This document shows, piece by piece, positions 34,100 through 44,762 of a stretch of DNA of 64,000 nucleotides. How positions within the stretch are numbered: position 1 is the first letter of the stretch; the number at the start of each line of letters is the position of its first letter. The notes under the pieces are model-generated. The model had not been told where the DNA came from, did not search any database, and was given only the letters and a program-made list of their open reading frames with translations. The translations under genes were made by a program, and so were the position numbers. Source of the stretch: Lithospermum erythrorhizon (lineage: Eukaryota > Streptophyta > Magnoliopsida > Boraginales > Boraginaceae); contig JADFUC010000894.1 of the NCBI GenBank assembly GCA_019722365.1, positions 1-64,000 of the forward strand. The letters run 5' to 3'.

Positions 34100-35720
34100 T
34101 CATTGTGGCCGGCTTGTCTCCGCCAGTTATTTCCATTTGAAGCCTCGATTTTGAATCTTATTCGGGGTATGGATTGGTCAGGGAAACATCATGCCGTTAT
34201 TGATTGCCACCGGAAAGAGATTACTTTTGCGGGTCTTCTAACACTGCATATCCCATTTCCAAGGGAGGCTGCAAAGATTTCTGCCTTCGAAGTTTCAGAC
34301 GCGACTCGAGGCGTGATTGATTCGAGCGCGATTGGCTCTTCGGGATACGCGTTGATTTTGAACAGAGCTAAGTAACGCACTCCGGAGATGCTGGTCGTTG
34401 AGAGTTCAAGGATGTTTTCCCGAGACTAACGGGGTCGCCACTGTAGCGGAGGTCGAATTTGCTATCGGTGGTTATTCCCCGGTACTACACTGTAATTTCT
34501 TCCAATCGTATGACTTTGCCCAACTTTACCTCAAGTGAATCATGACTCGGTTACAGAGCTGTTGACGTGACCATCAATCGAGCGTATCTCCCAAGCACTC
34601 AGCTAAGGTTTCCTCTAGAAAAGAAGGACGTGGTTCAACGAGGTCATGATCGATTATAAAAACAATAAATGAATTAATAAGAGCCGCAAACCCATTTCCT
34701 TTTAATCAATTTACTTTTTTGTTTGATCACCGGCGGATGCCAAGGTGTTCTCAAGATTGATTCATGGGTCCGTTATCATCGCTGAGGATCAAAGTGGTAT
34801 ATTCAAAATCGCTTTCCGATCTCGCCAAGGACATTACATGAAGTTTATAAAGGATGCCATTTGATCACAAATGCAATAAAATTTTATGGATTTGATGAAC
34901 CGTAAGTGTTTCGGGAGTATCCTGGATGAGTTTATGTGGTATCTTCATTAACGACATTCAAGTATTCTGTAGTGATGAGGAACACAGAGCATTTGCGTAT
35001 TGTCTCGAGGACTCGGTACAACACCATGTATGCCAAGTTTTCCAAATGAAGCCCGGGGTCACAAAAGTGCAATTCTGGTCATGTTATTTCGCCAGGGTAT
35101 TTTTGCTGATCCAATGTATGTAGGTGCCAGGAACATCAGCTGGCCCCGCCAAGCCAAGGACGAAAAGCAGAGTTTCTTCTAAGTTAATTGCTCTACATGA
35201 GATTCATCAAGTTCTTTTCCTCTTGGATTGCGACGCCATTTGACCGTGCTGACCAGAAAAGGGTTCCATGATTTGGGATGATGATTGTGAGGACGCTCGT
35301 GATACTAAAAAGGGAAGCTTGACTTCGCTCCAGCTATTGGGCGACATACCGTCTGTTCTCGAGGCTACGTGATTTATAAAGGATTACGCCGCACGTGGAC
35401 TGGGGCGCTGGTTTCGACGTAGAACGGGAAGGTGATTGCCTATGCTTCCCGACAGTTGAAATCACGAGAAGAACTATCCGACCCATGATTTGAGCTGCTG
35501 GCTTATACGGCGCCGAAGTCATGGCGACATTATTCAGACGGGGTTAAATTCCGCATTTTACCTGACCAAGAGTTTGAAATATTTTCCACGCAGATTTGAA
35601 TTCGGTGCGCAGAGGCGGATGCGGAGTTCATCGCTGATTATGACTTGACTATCAGTACCACCCAAATAAGGCAAATGAGTACCGATGAATGGAAAGTGTA
35701 GTGGGAAATCAAAGATCCGG
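34100..35720 (+). pseudogene. Reverse transcriptase/RNase H remnant of Tekay-like element 1
   Basis: Pieces in order are GMDWSGKHHAVIDCHRKEIT near 34165 (protease-RT linker of chromoviruses), a VxVFPET-like block near 34400, FLxKRKDGSTRSMIDY-like near 34610, LMDLMNRKCFG near 34890 and FINDIQVFCSDEEHR near 34945. The last is the RT catalytic FIDDILVYS, with the second catalytic-motif residue changed from Asp to Asn. The RNase H side shows LKSREELSDP and FELLAYTAPKSWRHY near 35455-35530, then ADYDLTIS near 35635. Frames are broken throughout. Confidence 0.75.
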
Positions 35721-35986
35721 TAGACAAACACCGAGTCGGGTTTGACGTCGGGTACGACGGGAGATTTTCGCCTATACGTAGAGTTCGACCGCTGCTTGTG
35801 GATCGAATCTTTAGAATTTCAAAGAATGAGACGGTAGATCGCAGTTGTCAAGTAGGGAATGTAAGTTACTGCAAAATCGTATTTCATTTATCGACGAAGA
35901 AATGAGCAGATTGCTTTTATTTTGCTATGATATTTGATTTTGTGTTATTATATTGTTCTCGCTTTTGGATTGCTCGGCTGTTAAAT

Positions 35987-36017
35987 TCTCGAGGTCGAAT
36001 TTTATTAGCGGGTAGAT
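35987..36017 (+). other. Polypurine-tract region of element 1
   Basis: CTCGAGGTCGAATTTTATT followed by AGCGGGTAGAT precedes the 3' LTR. It parallels TCGAGGGGCGAAATTTTTGT..GGTGGGTAGG before the 3' LTR of element 2. Confidence 0.6.
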
Positions 36018-38760
36018 CAGAATAACCTGTTTTTTTTTTACCAATTTTTCTGCCTCAAGGGACCGGAATAGCATAATTTTTTTTTCGATGATGATATTAT
36101 TTCCGTAAAAATTTTGAGACGAATTTCATTTATAATTTAGTAGTGTTTCCTACATGGAAGAATCTTGGTCTTTGAATCGGGTTCGTGGAGATTTAAGTAC
36201 TATGAAATGAGTAATTAACCAAACCGAACTTTTAATTTATTTTTTTATAAATATTTAAAGCTTATCCTCCACATCATAAAACCAAGTCATCATCTTCATC
36301 TTGTTCCATTTTTGGCCTAAATATCACCCCTCCCCTAAAAATTTCTATTTTCCATTTCTCTCTTCGATTGCCGCCTCAAACCTCAAGATCAAGTTTATTG
36401 CTCTCCTCTTATCATTCTCTTCGAGTTAAGAATTTCAAGTCTTTCGAGATATTTCTTGGTTTGACATAGTTGGATTTGAAGCAAAAGACTTTTTCTTAAT
36501 AATTGAATTTTATGGATAAATGTTAGTCGTTAGCGGGTTCTCAAGGACGATTTGAAAGCTACGAATTCGTGATTTAGAGATCAAGCTTCGGTGACGCATG
36601 TGTCGAGTTGACTTTTAGGTTTTCTTGCTTGACTTTTGAGTAGCGGATATTTTTATAAGACTTTAAATGTGTAGGAGGTTATATCGGGGACCTTATTATA
36701 GTTGTTATGACGTTAAATCGCGATTTAAAGTCGACAGCGTTATGTCAAAAGTGTAAATCAAGTTGAAGAGTAATCGACCTTCGGAGTATGCATCATAATT
36801 ATGACCTGATGATTAGTTGAATAACTTATAAGTCGATTTGAAAATGAGAAAATGAAGCAAGAATGAATTGTAAGTCGGAACTCCATCGGGTCAGCGGTCC
36901 GATGATTATAATTCGATAGTTTATCCGTCATGTTAGACTGCTTGTAAGATAGTTCTAAGAAGTCAAGTTATGTATCTTCTAGAACGCCAAGATAGTAGTA
37001 GTCTTGATTATACTTCATGGGTGTTTTGTGGGCGCCGATCGTGAAAAGTGGCAAGCTACCTCGATTGTTTTTCTCTCTCTAAGGTTCATGGGTAGAAGCA
37101 CAGAAAGTAGTACTATCTCTCAATGTAAGGCATTTACGTGACTTACTTTAAAAATCGTGTGAACATGTTATCGTGATATGATTACGCAGAATGATATATG
37201 TTATTATGATATGATTATGAGAACGATAAAAGCAAGTTATTATGGATATGATTATGCGAGAACGACATATGTCATCATATTATTACGTGAGAATGATATA
37301 CAATGTAAATTGTTATATGATTATGTGATTATATTCCTGCGGGCGCTTTCTCAAGATTTTCGGTGCGAATAGCTGAACTCCCAACTTATATTTTTGATTT
37401 CCTATTCTTGTCGGCAATTTTATGATTTTATGGCCTGTCATGCACAGGTTCGACTTACTTATCATGATGTTTTAGTCAGGTGCTTGGACATTGTCTTAAG
37501 TGTAGTAGCTAGTTATCAGAGGCGATTTGCTGGGAAGTTATTCATGACTGAGGCGACTGAGCATCGTGGGGCCAAATCCTCTATAGTCGATTAGAATCAG
37601 CTTTACTCTCCTTCCTCAAGGCGACATGTGGATTTATTGGCCCTTATACTACGGTAAGAAGGCCATGGGTTTGGCCTTATACTTCTAAGATAAGAAATGG
37701 CATTTACTGCTTTGATCGCTTTGTCGCCAAGGCATTGCCGGGCGTGGCCCTATACTACGGTATAACACATGTTTGGCCTTATACCGTATAAGAAATGTAT
37801 TTAGTCTTTGATTCTCCACTTGCCGCTGCATTGCCGATGTGGGCTCTATACTATGGTATAATACATGCTGCCAGCCTTATACTTAGTGTATAGTTTACAA
37901 GTGCCTTATACTTTGTGTATATACAAGTGCCATTTTATACTGTGTATAAGCGTTTCGCCTTATATCATGTATAAGCTGGGTGATTATTGGATTAGTCCAT
38001 TCCCCGCAGTGTAGACTGATCGAGTATACGCCAGCATTAGAGGACGGGGTATATCGCGGGATACGGTAGATAGAGGTTTCGGATTTTAATCGTAGCTTTA
38101 GTCGTTGTCAGTCTATTGATTTCTTTCCGAAATCAGAAGCTACGAACCTTCTATTATATCTTCATGTATTATGTCCGATTTCCTCATGTGAATTATATGT
38201 CGTATGACCTTTTAGGTAGTCCTCGATATATGTATTTTATTCATATTTGACTATTATATTATTGATCGACTATCCCTAGACGGTAAGTCTACCCCTCGTT
38301 AAGTTTCACTGTGTTCTCGCGCTTTACACCCTTTCTATCATGGCATTTCATTTGCGCGTCGACAGACGTTCACCGATGTTGGTCGCTTTTGAGAGTTTCG
38401 TTCCGGTACAGCGGTGATCGCGGCGCAGGATCCGTACCGATTTTGACGTTGCTTGTCGTAATCGCTTTTGATTGTTGTATTCTTTAGCCTCGCTCGGTCG
38501 CTGTCATTTTGTATTCAGATAATGCAAAGTGACGCATTTCATCTGCCAGTAGCCTTGCCGACATTACTTTATTTCTGGGGATATGTTGCGGTATATATAT
38601 ATGGGGTTTGTCGCTTCGAGACACCGATGGATTATAAATTTTAAAACTGCTTTTGATTTGGGAACTTGATCAGGATCACATTTTTGGATTAAACGGTCAT
38701 TTTAAACTCAGTCGCCCATCGGTTTGGCGACTGTGTGTTCGATTTGGCTGATTGTCAAAT
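36018..38760 (+). repeat. 3' LTR of Tekay-like element 1
   Basis: Copy of the 5' LTR, starting CAGAATAACCTG. It has the same tandem-repeat zones (about 37155-37335 and 37640-37980) and the same late block (TTTTGTATTCAGATA, GACATTACTTTATTT, GGATTATAAATTTTAAAA). The terminal GGGTCGTTACA is eroded, so the right end is approximate. Confidence 0.75.
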
Positions 38761-39598
38761 GAGGGCTCTACTCCCTAGTGGGCCAAGCATAAGAGAAATC
38801 AGGACAAAATCAAAAAACGTTTCACATGTTCACATCATCCAAATCTATGAGTAGGAAAAGTTTGGCCTTAATCCTAATCTTCATCATCATCCTTCAACTT
38901 TCAACCACCACTTACTACTTCAATTTATTTCTCATCCAAAGTCAATGTCTTCCATCTATCCTTGTCTCTCCACCTTCCATCCTTGCCCTAACCCTCCATT
39001 TCTGGTCCCTGTCCCTCTACTTGGTCCTCATCCTCTTCAATTTATTTTCACCTTCTTCAATCGCCGTAGAATTTTCAATCCACGATCATAAATATCAGTA
39101 CGACAGTACTGCTAACTTTAGTTATCCTCTGCCTCGACCTCGCCTAATTTCGTTGTATTAATTCAAGCGTTGTTCTAGATTCAATAACATCATCCAAAGC
39201 GCGCAGAAGTTACGACTACTTGATGATCTTTTAAAACTTCAAAAGGTCAAAGTTGATGCATCAAGTTAAATCTCAGGCATTTTGGGGACTCTTCACCCCT
39301 AGGGGCTCTTTGACGTCAAGGTCTTAAAGAAACGGCTTGGGAGCACCACATTTCGATTCCTTAAATTTAATGATGTTATTCATGATGTCAGGGTGTCTTT
39401 TGATGACAAGAAACCGTAGAGCGTTCTAGAAAAGAAAAATTCTTGAAAGTACTCTCATGTTTAATGTTTATTTTTGGTAAGCTCCTAAAGTCATTGAGCT
39501 CTTCTTCCATAATGGTTTGTCTTTAAAACTTTGAATATTTGAAATGTTTATTTCTTATCTAACAAAAAAGAGAATATATTTCAAGGCTAATAATCAGC
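38761..39598. other. Intergenic sequence with one moderate open frame
   Basis: Apart from the frame at 38826-39161 there is no clear feature. GGGGACTCTTCACCCCTAG (about 39283-39301) is followed by GGGGC, giving a small imperfect palindrome. Confidence 0.4.
38826..39161 (+). CDS. Hypothetical ORF with N-terminal hydrophobic segment
   Basis: 111 codons. The N-terminus MSRKSLALILIFIIILQLS (internal Met at residue 8) looks like a signal anchor or signal peptide. A second hydrophobic stretch follows (residues 50-75), then a short polar tail ending PLPRPRLISLY. No known peptide-hormone motif (CLE, CEP, IDA, RALF) is present and I do not recognise the family. It sits between a gypsy LTR and a TIR element, so it could be a small secreted protein, a gene fragment or chance. 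Confidence 0.2.
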   Translation: MFTSSKSMSRKSLALILIFIIILQLSTTTYYFNLFLIQSQCLPSILVSPPSILALTLHFWSLSLYLVLILFNLFSPSSIAVEFSIHDHKYQYDSTANFSYPLPRPRLISLY

Positions 39599-40167
39599 TC
39601 GATCATACATGTTTCAAAACTTTCATCATTCAATCACACATGTTTCAAAATGACTCATTAGATTACACATGTTTCAAAAATAGATCATTTGTTACTTCTG
39701 TTATAACGTATGTTAAGTAACGCTTTTTGGGCAAAATCTGACTAGCACATAGACTAATTGGCAAGATAAATTTTCTTTTCACAAAAGTAAAAGGTTAGGT
39801 CCCATGTGAGAATTATATACGCAGAGATCCGTAAGGTTATTTCAATATTTTTACAACGGCCCCCGTTGACGCCGTTACGGGGAGGAGGGGTGTTTCATAG
39901 ATTAGGCTCCTCAAAGACATACACGTATCCAATCTGTGTAGATTGGGTTATAGGACCCTAACCCGTCTCACCATATTCTTCACGCTTCAAGTCAATGCTG
40001 CCACAACATCACCATCAACCAACAACCATCTCCTTCAACACCAATCCAAAGAAACAAACAAAAATTGAAACAACCACTTTCCTCAATCCAAATATTCAGT
40101 GATATATATCTCCAAATTTGAAACATGTGTGATCGACTTGTGAACCTTTTGAAACATGTATGATCGA
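39599..40167. mobile_element. Non-autonomous TIR element with subterminal repeats
   Basis: The ends at 39599-39619 and 40147-40167 are 21-bp inverted repeats (TCGATCATACATG then TTTCAAAA). The core ACATGTTTCAAAA is repeated at 39638-39650 and 39666-39678 on the left, and inverted at about 40117-40128 on the right. Such subterminal repetition is typical of non-autonomous cut-and-paste DNA elements. No transposase frame. The target-site duplication and superfamily are unclear. Confidence 0.6.
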
Positions 40168-40765
40168 ACAAGCCATTAGTCTATATTTAATTTTTAAACT
40201 TCTATTATGTATAAGGGTGATTTACCTTCTAAATTATTCAATTCTTTATCACCGATAATTATGTTTTCAATTTTGTCAATTGATAATTATACTTTTCGAA
40301 AAAAAAGTTTGGCCATGAGTAATTTTTTATATACGCATAAGTTACAAAAAGAAATTCAAAAATTTTCATGATGAAAAATTGTTAAAGTGCTGGATAATAG
40401 AGCATAATAAAAATTAATTTGCAAATATATTTGTAAGTAAATATATCGAAACATTTTGGTTGGATATCAAATATATACACAAAATTTTTATCTAATTAAG
40501 TTGATACTTCATCAGAATATGTTATCATTGTCGGTGTCGACTTAGATGTGGACCACAATCCGTACGCGCCATTTTTTGTCGAGTAATTTACACTACAAAA
40601 GTCGAAATACGCACGTTTACGGACTCTACCAAGTTTGCATCAATCAGATGCACAAGACGGGAAATATTTGGTCGCAAACTCAATGCTTCACTTTCAAAAG
40701 AACAGATCCGGCTTAATATTCAAGAAGCGCGACTATTTATCGAGCTGCCTTCAATAATATATATA
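40168..40765. other. AT-rich intergenic sequence
   Basis: No frame, repeat or RNA gene recognised. Confidence 0.5.
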
Positions 40766-41020
40766 CCCTTCCATTTTAGTTGTCGCTTAAATTTCATTTG
40801 CACATAGATTTCAAGAGAAAAAATAGCTTTTAAAAAACAGATTGAAACGTAGAATTTTGGACAATCAATCAAACAATATCATCTGGCTGGGTTGTTAATT
40901 TTAAAGAGAAAAAGTAATCAAAAGTACATCAAAAATGTAAAAGACTATTTATTATTCCTAAACGACAACTATTTTCTCAAACAAATTTTCATTAAACGTA
41001 GGAAAAAAAAATGAACGGAG
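40766..41020 (+). mobile_element. MITE copy 3 (Stowaway-like)
   Basis: About 255 bp flanked by TA. It shares with copy 2 the blocks TTTTAGTTGTCG, CATTTGCACATAGATT, AAACAATATCAT, GAGAAAAAGTAATCAAAAGTAC and AACGACAACTAT. The right end AACGGAG is the expected complement of a CTCCGTT terminus, while the left end has decayed to CCCTTCC. Confidence 0.8.
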
Positions 41021-41258
41021 TATTATTTCTTAAGATTCTTCAAATAATAAGGATAAATATTGAACTCAATATTGTTATCTCTAAATATTAAATTATGAAT
41101 AGGTTTTCATATTTGCATTAATCCATTGATTTATTTCAAAAAATTTAACGGTATGCTATTTGATTTTCTTGAATTTTACTTTTACTATTTGTAATTTTTA
41201 AGTATATTAGCATACTCTTCACTAATCCATTAATCCATTAGCATACTCTTCATTAATC
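41021..41258. other. AT-rich DNA left of the SIRE insertion
   Basis: It contains repeated AATCCATTA and TTAGCATACTCTTC words. The same words continue right of the SIRE element at 48655, as expected for one locus split by an insertion. Confidence 0.6.
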
Positions 41259-41263
41259 CATTA
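41259..41263. repeat. Target-site duplication CATTA (left)
   Basis: CATTA flanks the outer end of the low-coordinate LTR and is repeated at 48655-48659 after the other LTR. A 5-bp duplication is normal for Ty1-copia integration. Confidence 0.7.
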
Positions 41264-41825
41264 CAAAAAGATAAAGAAAAATGTAGCATAAAAATGTTGC
41301 ATAGAGCTGACAACACTCGATAAGAGTGCATAGGAAAATAACAAGGACACCAAAAAATTGTTAACCTGGAAGCCAAGGCTCACAATGACCTACGTCTCTA
41401 TGCAGATAACCTAGAAGACGCACTCATTGACGGTTGCTACAACGGTGGACTTATTGTGACAAAGATCCCAACTCCTGGGCGCCTAAGAAAGCTCTATCAA
41501 CTAAATAAACTCCTGCCCCCCTATTCTTACAATCTTTGCCTATAACTCACAATGCTCAATCAACATGTGATTAAGAGTGGTATATGTTGATTTCAGACCT
41601 GTCCTTGCAGATGTGTCAAGAACAGGTGTACAAACAGTTTGAGGCAGTAATGTTAACTCAAAACACACTAAATCAATATAACATCAACCACGTATATCAG
41701 GAGAGAATAAATGAGTAATATATTTCTTGTGTCACTCCAAACTTCATCCCCATCTACTTAAATAACTAAGCTTGCACGTGAACACAATCAAGTCTTCAAT
41801 CACCTTTAATCAACTTAATCTACTG
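41264..41825 (-). repeat. 3' LTR of SIRE-type element B (truncated)
   Basis: It aligns with 47840-48420, sharing AAATAACAAGGACACCA, GAAAGCTCTATCAACTA, TTCTTACAATCTTTGCCTAT, GTGATTAAGAGTGGTATATG and AGAATAAATGAG-like words. Similarity stops near TCAACTTAA (about 41820), where the 5' LTR continues for a further 235 bp. The start of this LTR and the polypurine tract are therefore deleted, and the envelope-like frame follows almost directly. Confidence 0.8.
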
Positions 41826-41873
41826 AGGATACTAACTCACTCCTAGAGGCTGCTGGGTAATCGATCCAACAAA

Positions 41874-42900
41874 TCATGTACTCAATGACATCGACAAAAG
41901 AAAACTATCCCCTGTATCACCCTCATTGGTTCTCCCATAGATTGTATTAATAAGGTCTGGAAAGAAATTGAACACAAAGTTTCTCAGAGTTATCTTATGA
42001 TAGTTGTTGCTTTCGGGGTCATCCACATCTCTTGGCAGGTTGCAAATAAACTCACGAACCAACTTTGGCCAATAAGGACCAACATTATCGACAACCGATA
42101 GGATTCCAGCTTCTTTGATAATATTCATGATGACCATGTTTCTTTTGGTCACATCAGACAACACCCTTTCTGGAGCCAACTTTCGATTGTAGATAAACTT
42201 CCACTTGGCTTCCTCATCTTTAGAATTCAATGCAATCCCAACAGTTGATACAGGTGCTACATTTTTCGGAATCCTCTTGTTGTTGACTCTCGTTCGAGTA
42301 TCATCATTTTTAACTTTCCAGCTTCTCGTCTTTTCTTTAAGATATCAATCACATCGTCTCGTTCGGAGTCGGGTGCCTCATCTTCGGCCTCCGATGACCT
42401 CACCTCCTTAGATTTGTCATCTTTCGGTGATATTGACATATTTTTCTTGAATGTTAATTGTGCCAGTAACAGGTGGATTGACAGATGACTCCCCCACAAC
42501 ACTTTCCCCTAAATTTTTCACACTGTCACCAGCAGGTTGACTGACAGAATTTCCCACAATATCAACATCTTCTTCAATTTCATTTTCATTTTCATGCACC
42601 TTCTTACCAAGTTCGGAACTCTTACCCTTGCTTGGTGAAACTCAAACTTCGTTAATCACATTTTCAGCCTCTTCATTGCCTCCTAAATCTTTGTCCGCCC
42701 CGGATTTTGAGCTTTCAACTTGTGTTATATTGATGAAAACATCTTCTTCAACCAATTGCAGAGGTCCATCAGACATGGTTAAGTTGGGTCTTAATTCCTT
42801 ACCACATGCAGCAATAACCCTTAGAGGAATCGGGTATTCTTGATTTTCGAGCACAACATTGCTAGAAACCCCTTCCGCCACCGATTTCTTTTTCTCCTTG
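41874..42900 (-). pseudogene. Envelope-like protein region of SIRE-type element B
   Basis: Third coding region after pol, found in SIRE-type plant retrotransposons. Its function is unproven and it is not shown to act as a viral envelope. Three minus-strand pieces line up: 42881-42642 (starts MAEGVSSNVVLEN), 42599-42257 (acidic, ends near a KKRREAGKLK stretch) and 42230-41874. The last carries the conserved domain: WKFIYNRKLAPER, DVGP-like DNVGPYWPKLVREFICNLP, then a region ending at a stop after SMSLST. Stops or frameshifts near 42640 and 42430-42250 separate the pieces. The 3' end may be cut short by the deletion that removed the LTR start. Confidence 0.75.
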
Positions 42901-43190
42901 GTAATTTTCCCGCCTCTTGTACGAGCAATAGTGTAGTAATTAGGGTTTTGAGAGAACTTTTTGGTTGGAGGGAAAGATTGAGTAGAGAGGTTTGGGTGAC
43001 TTGATTTAGAGAGAGTAATTGAAAGGACTCTTAGGTTTGAAGAAGGAAGGTTTATAGGTTTAAGAAAGGAATAAAAAATTAAATAAATTTATTTCCATCT
43101 TTTAAAATACGTGGCACTTACCTTGTCAGTCCACTTGTTATAACACTTCGTATCAACTCTTCGTGAAGTGTTACAACCCATTGGTATTTG

Positions 43191-44762
43191 CTATTTCTCC
43201 ATGAGACACAGACCCAGTGAGGATCTTAAAGCTTCAAACTGATTTGTATCCAGAGCCTTTGTAAATATATCTGCCAATTGTTTGTCCGAGCTCACATGTT
43301 CCAAAGCCACAACTTTCTCCTCCACCAATTCTCTAATGAAATGATGCCTGATGTCAATGTGTTTGGTCCTGCTATGTTGAACAGGATTCTTGGATATATT
43401 TATAGCACTCAGGTTGTCGCAGTAAAGTGTCATAACACCTTGCCTGACACCATATTCCTCCAGCATCTGTTTCATCCACAAGAGTTGAGTACAACTGCTT
43501 CCAGCAGCTATGTATTCAGCTTCGGCGGTAGATAATGAGACAGAGTTTTGCTTTTTACTAAACCATGAAACAAGATTGTTTCCCAGAAGAAAACATCCAC
43601 CCGATGTACTTTTCCTGTCTTCAACACTTCCGGCCCAATCAGCATCACAATAACCCACCAAAGTGCTGTTTGTATCAAATGTGTACAAAATACCATAGTC
43701 TGTGGTACCGTGCACATATTTGATTATTCTCTTCACATGATTTAAGTGACTCTCCTTGGGATTAGCTTGGAATCTTGCACATACACCAACTGAGTAGGAG
43801 ATATCTGGTCTACTAGCTGTTAAATAGAGAAGGCTGCCAATCATGCTTCTGTACGTGCTCACATCAACTGGAACACCATCTTGATCTTTTCCTACTTTCA
43901 CATGTGTTGCAGCAGGTGTCCTTTTGCTTTTAGCATTTTCCAAACCAAATTTCTTCACAAGATCTTTGGCATACTTTGACTGGGACAGAAATATGCTATC
44001 TTTCATTTGTCTTACCTGTAGGCCCAAGAAGTAATTTAACTCCCCCACCATACTCATTTCAAATTCACTTTTCATCTGTTGAACAAATTGTTGCACCATT
44101 TGGTCTGACATTCCTCCAAACACAATATCATCCACGTAAATTTGAGCTATCATAATTTGTGCTTTCTCCCTTTTTAAGAACAAGGTGTTGTCAGCTCCTC
44201 CTCGAATGTACCCATTTTCCATCAAAAATTTAGTAAGTCTCTCATACCAAGCCCGAGGTGCTTGCTTAAGCCTGTATAAAGCCTTTTTTAGTTTATACAC
44301 ATGCCCTGGATAATCTGCATCAACAAAACCCTTAGGTTGCTCCACATAAACTTCTTCTTCAATGATCCCGTTCAAGAACGCACTTTTCACATCCATTTGA
44401 AATAACTTGACTTTCATTAAGCAAGCCAAACTCAATAGCAATCGTATGGCTTCTAATCTTGCCACAGGTGCAAAGGTTTCTTCAAAATCTATGCCTTCCA
44501 CTTGTGAGTAACCCTGTGCCACCAACCGTGCTTTGTTGCGTGTAACATTTCCTTGCTCATCAGTTTTATTTTTGTAAATCCACTTTGTTCCAACAACATT
44601 ATGCGCCTCCGGTCTGGGAACTAATTCCCAAACATCATTCCTCTGAAATTGAAGTAGTTCTTCTTGCATAGCATTTATCCAATGTTCATCTTTGAGAGCT
44701 TCTGAGACATTAGCAGGTTCTACCGTGGAGATAAAACATGTTTCAACCAACAATCCACTCAT
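43191..44762 (-). CDS. pol: Reverse transcriptase-RNase H part of the SIRE-type copia polyprotein
   Basis: Uninterrupted 523-codon frame. Residues 25-270 are the copia reverse transcriptase: [33 protein letters not shown] with a catalytic Asp, [13 protein letters not shown], and the catalytic YVDDIVFGG. An [19 protein letters not shown] linker follows, then RNase H with [27 protein letters not shown] and [13 protein letters not shown], ending LCLMEK. It copies element RNA into cDNA in virus-like particles. The start Met is only where the frame opens: the true protein is part of a longer gag-pol polyprotein broken by a stop near 44770. It is the longest coding frame of any mobile element here and suggests the element is younger than its neighbours. 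Confidence 0.95.
   Translation of the reverse strand: MSGLLVETCFISTVEPANVSEALKDEHWINAMQEELLQFQRNDVWELVPRPEAHNVVGTKWIYKNKTDEQGNVTRNKARLVAQGYSQVEGIDFEETFAPVARLEAIRLLLSLACLMKVKLFQMDVKSAFLNGIIEEEVYVEQPKGFVDADYPGHVYKLKKALYRLKQAPRAWYERLTKFLMENGYIRGGADNTLFLKREKAQIMIAQIYVDDIVFGGMSDQMVQQFVQQMKSEFEMSMVGELNYFLGLQVRQMKDSIFLSQSKYAKDLVKKFGLENAKSKRTPAATHVKVGKDQDGVPVDVSTYRSMIGSLLYLTASRPDISYSVGVCARFQANPKESHLNHVKRIIKYVHGTTDYGILYTFDTNSTLVGYCDADWAGSVEDRKSTSGGCFLLGNNLVSWFSKKQNSVSLSTAEAEYIAAGSSCTQLLWMKQMLEEYGVRQGVMTLYCDNLSAINISKNPVQHSRTKHIDIRHHFIRELVEEKVVALEHVSSDKQLADIFTKALDTNQFEALRSSLGLCLMEK

Larger units (their letters stand above)
29819..38760 (+). mobile_element. Tekay-like Ty3-gypsy retrotransposon 1 (degenerate)
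   Basis: Two LTRs of about 2.7 kb (29819-32535, 36018-38760) flank a 3.5-kb interior. The interior has a Met-tRNA-like primer site, a gag start (ATGCCACCAG at 32671), a decayed reverse transcriptase and RNase H, and a polypurine tract. Integrase is missing: sequence after the RNase H end (ADEWKV-like, 35700) runs within 300 bp to the polypurine tract. Large LTRs, the TGTAATAACC-like start and the GGGTCGTTACA end suggest the Tekay/Del chromovirus lineage. No chromodomain is visible, because that part of pol is gone. Confidence 0.8.

Noticed and set aside
33544..34140. Frames of 70-139 codons on both strands
   Set aside because: They lie in the decayed gag/protease area of gypsy element 1. No zinc knuckle or protease motif reads through, so they are remnants, not genes.
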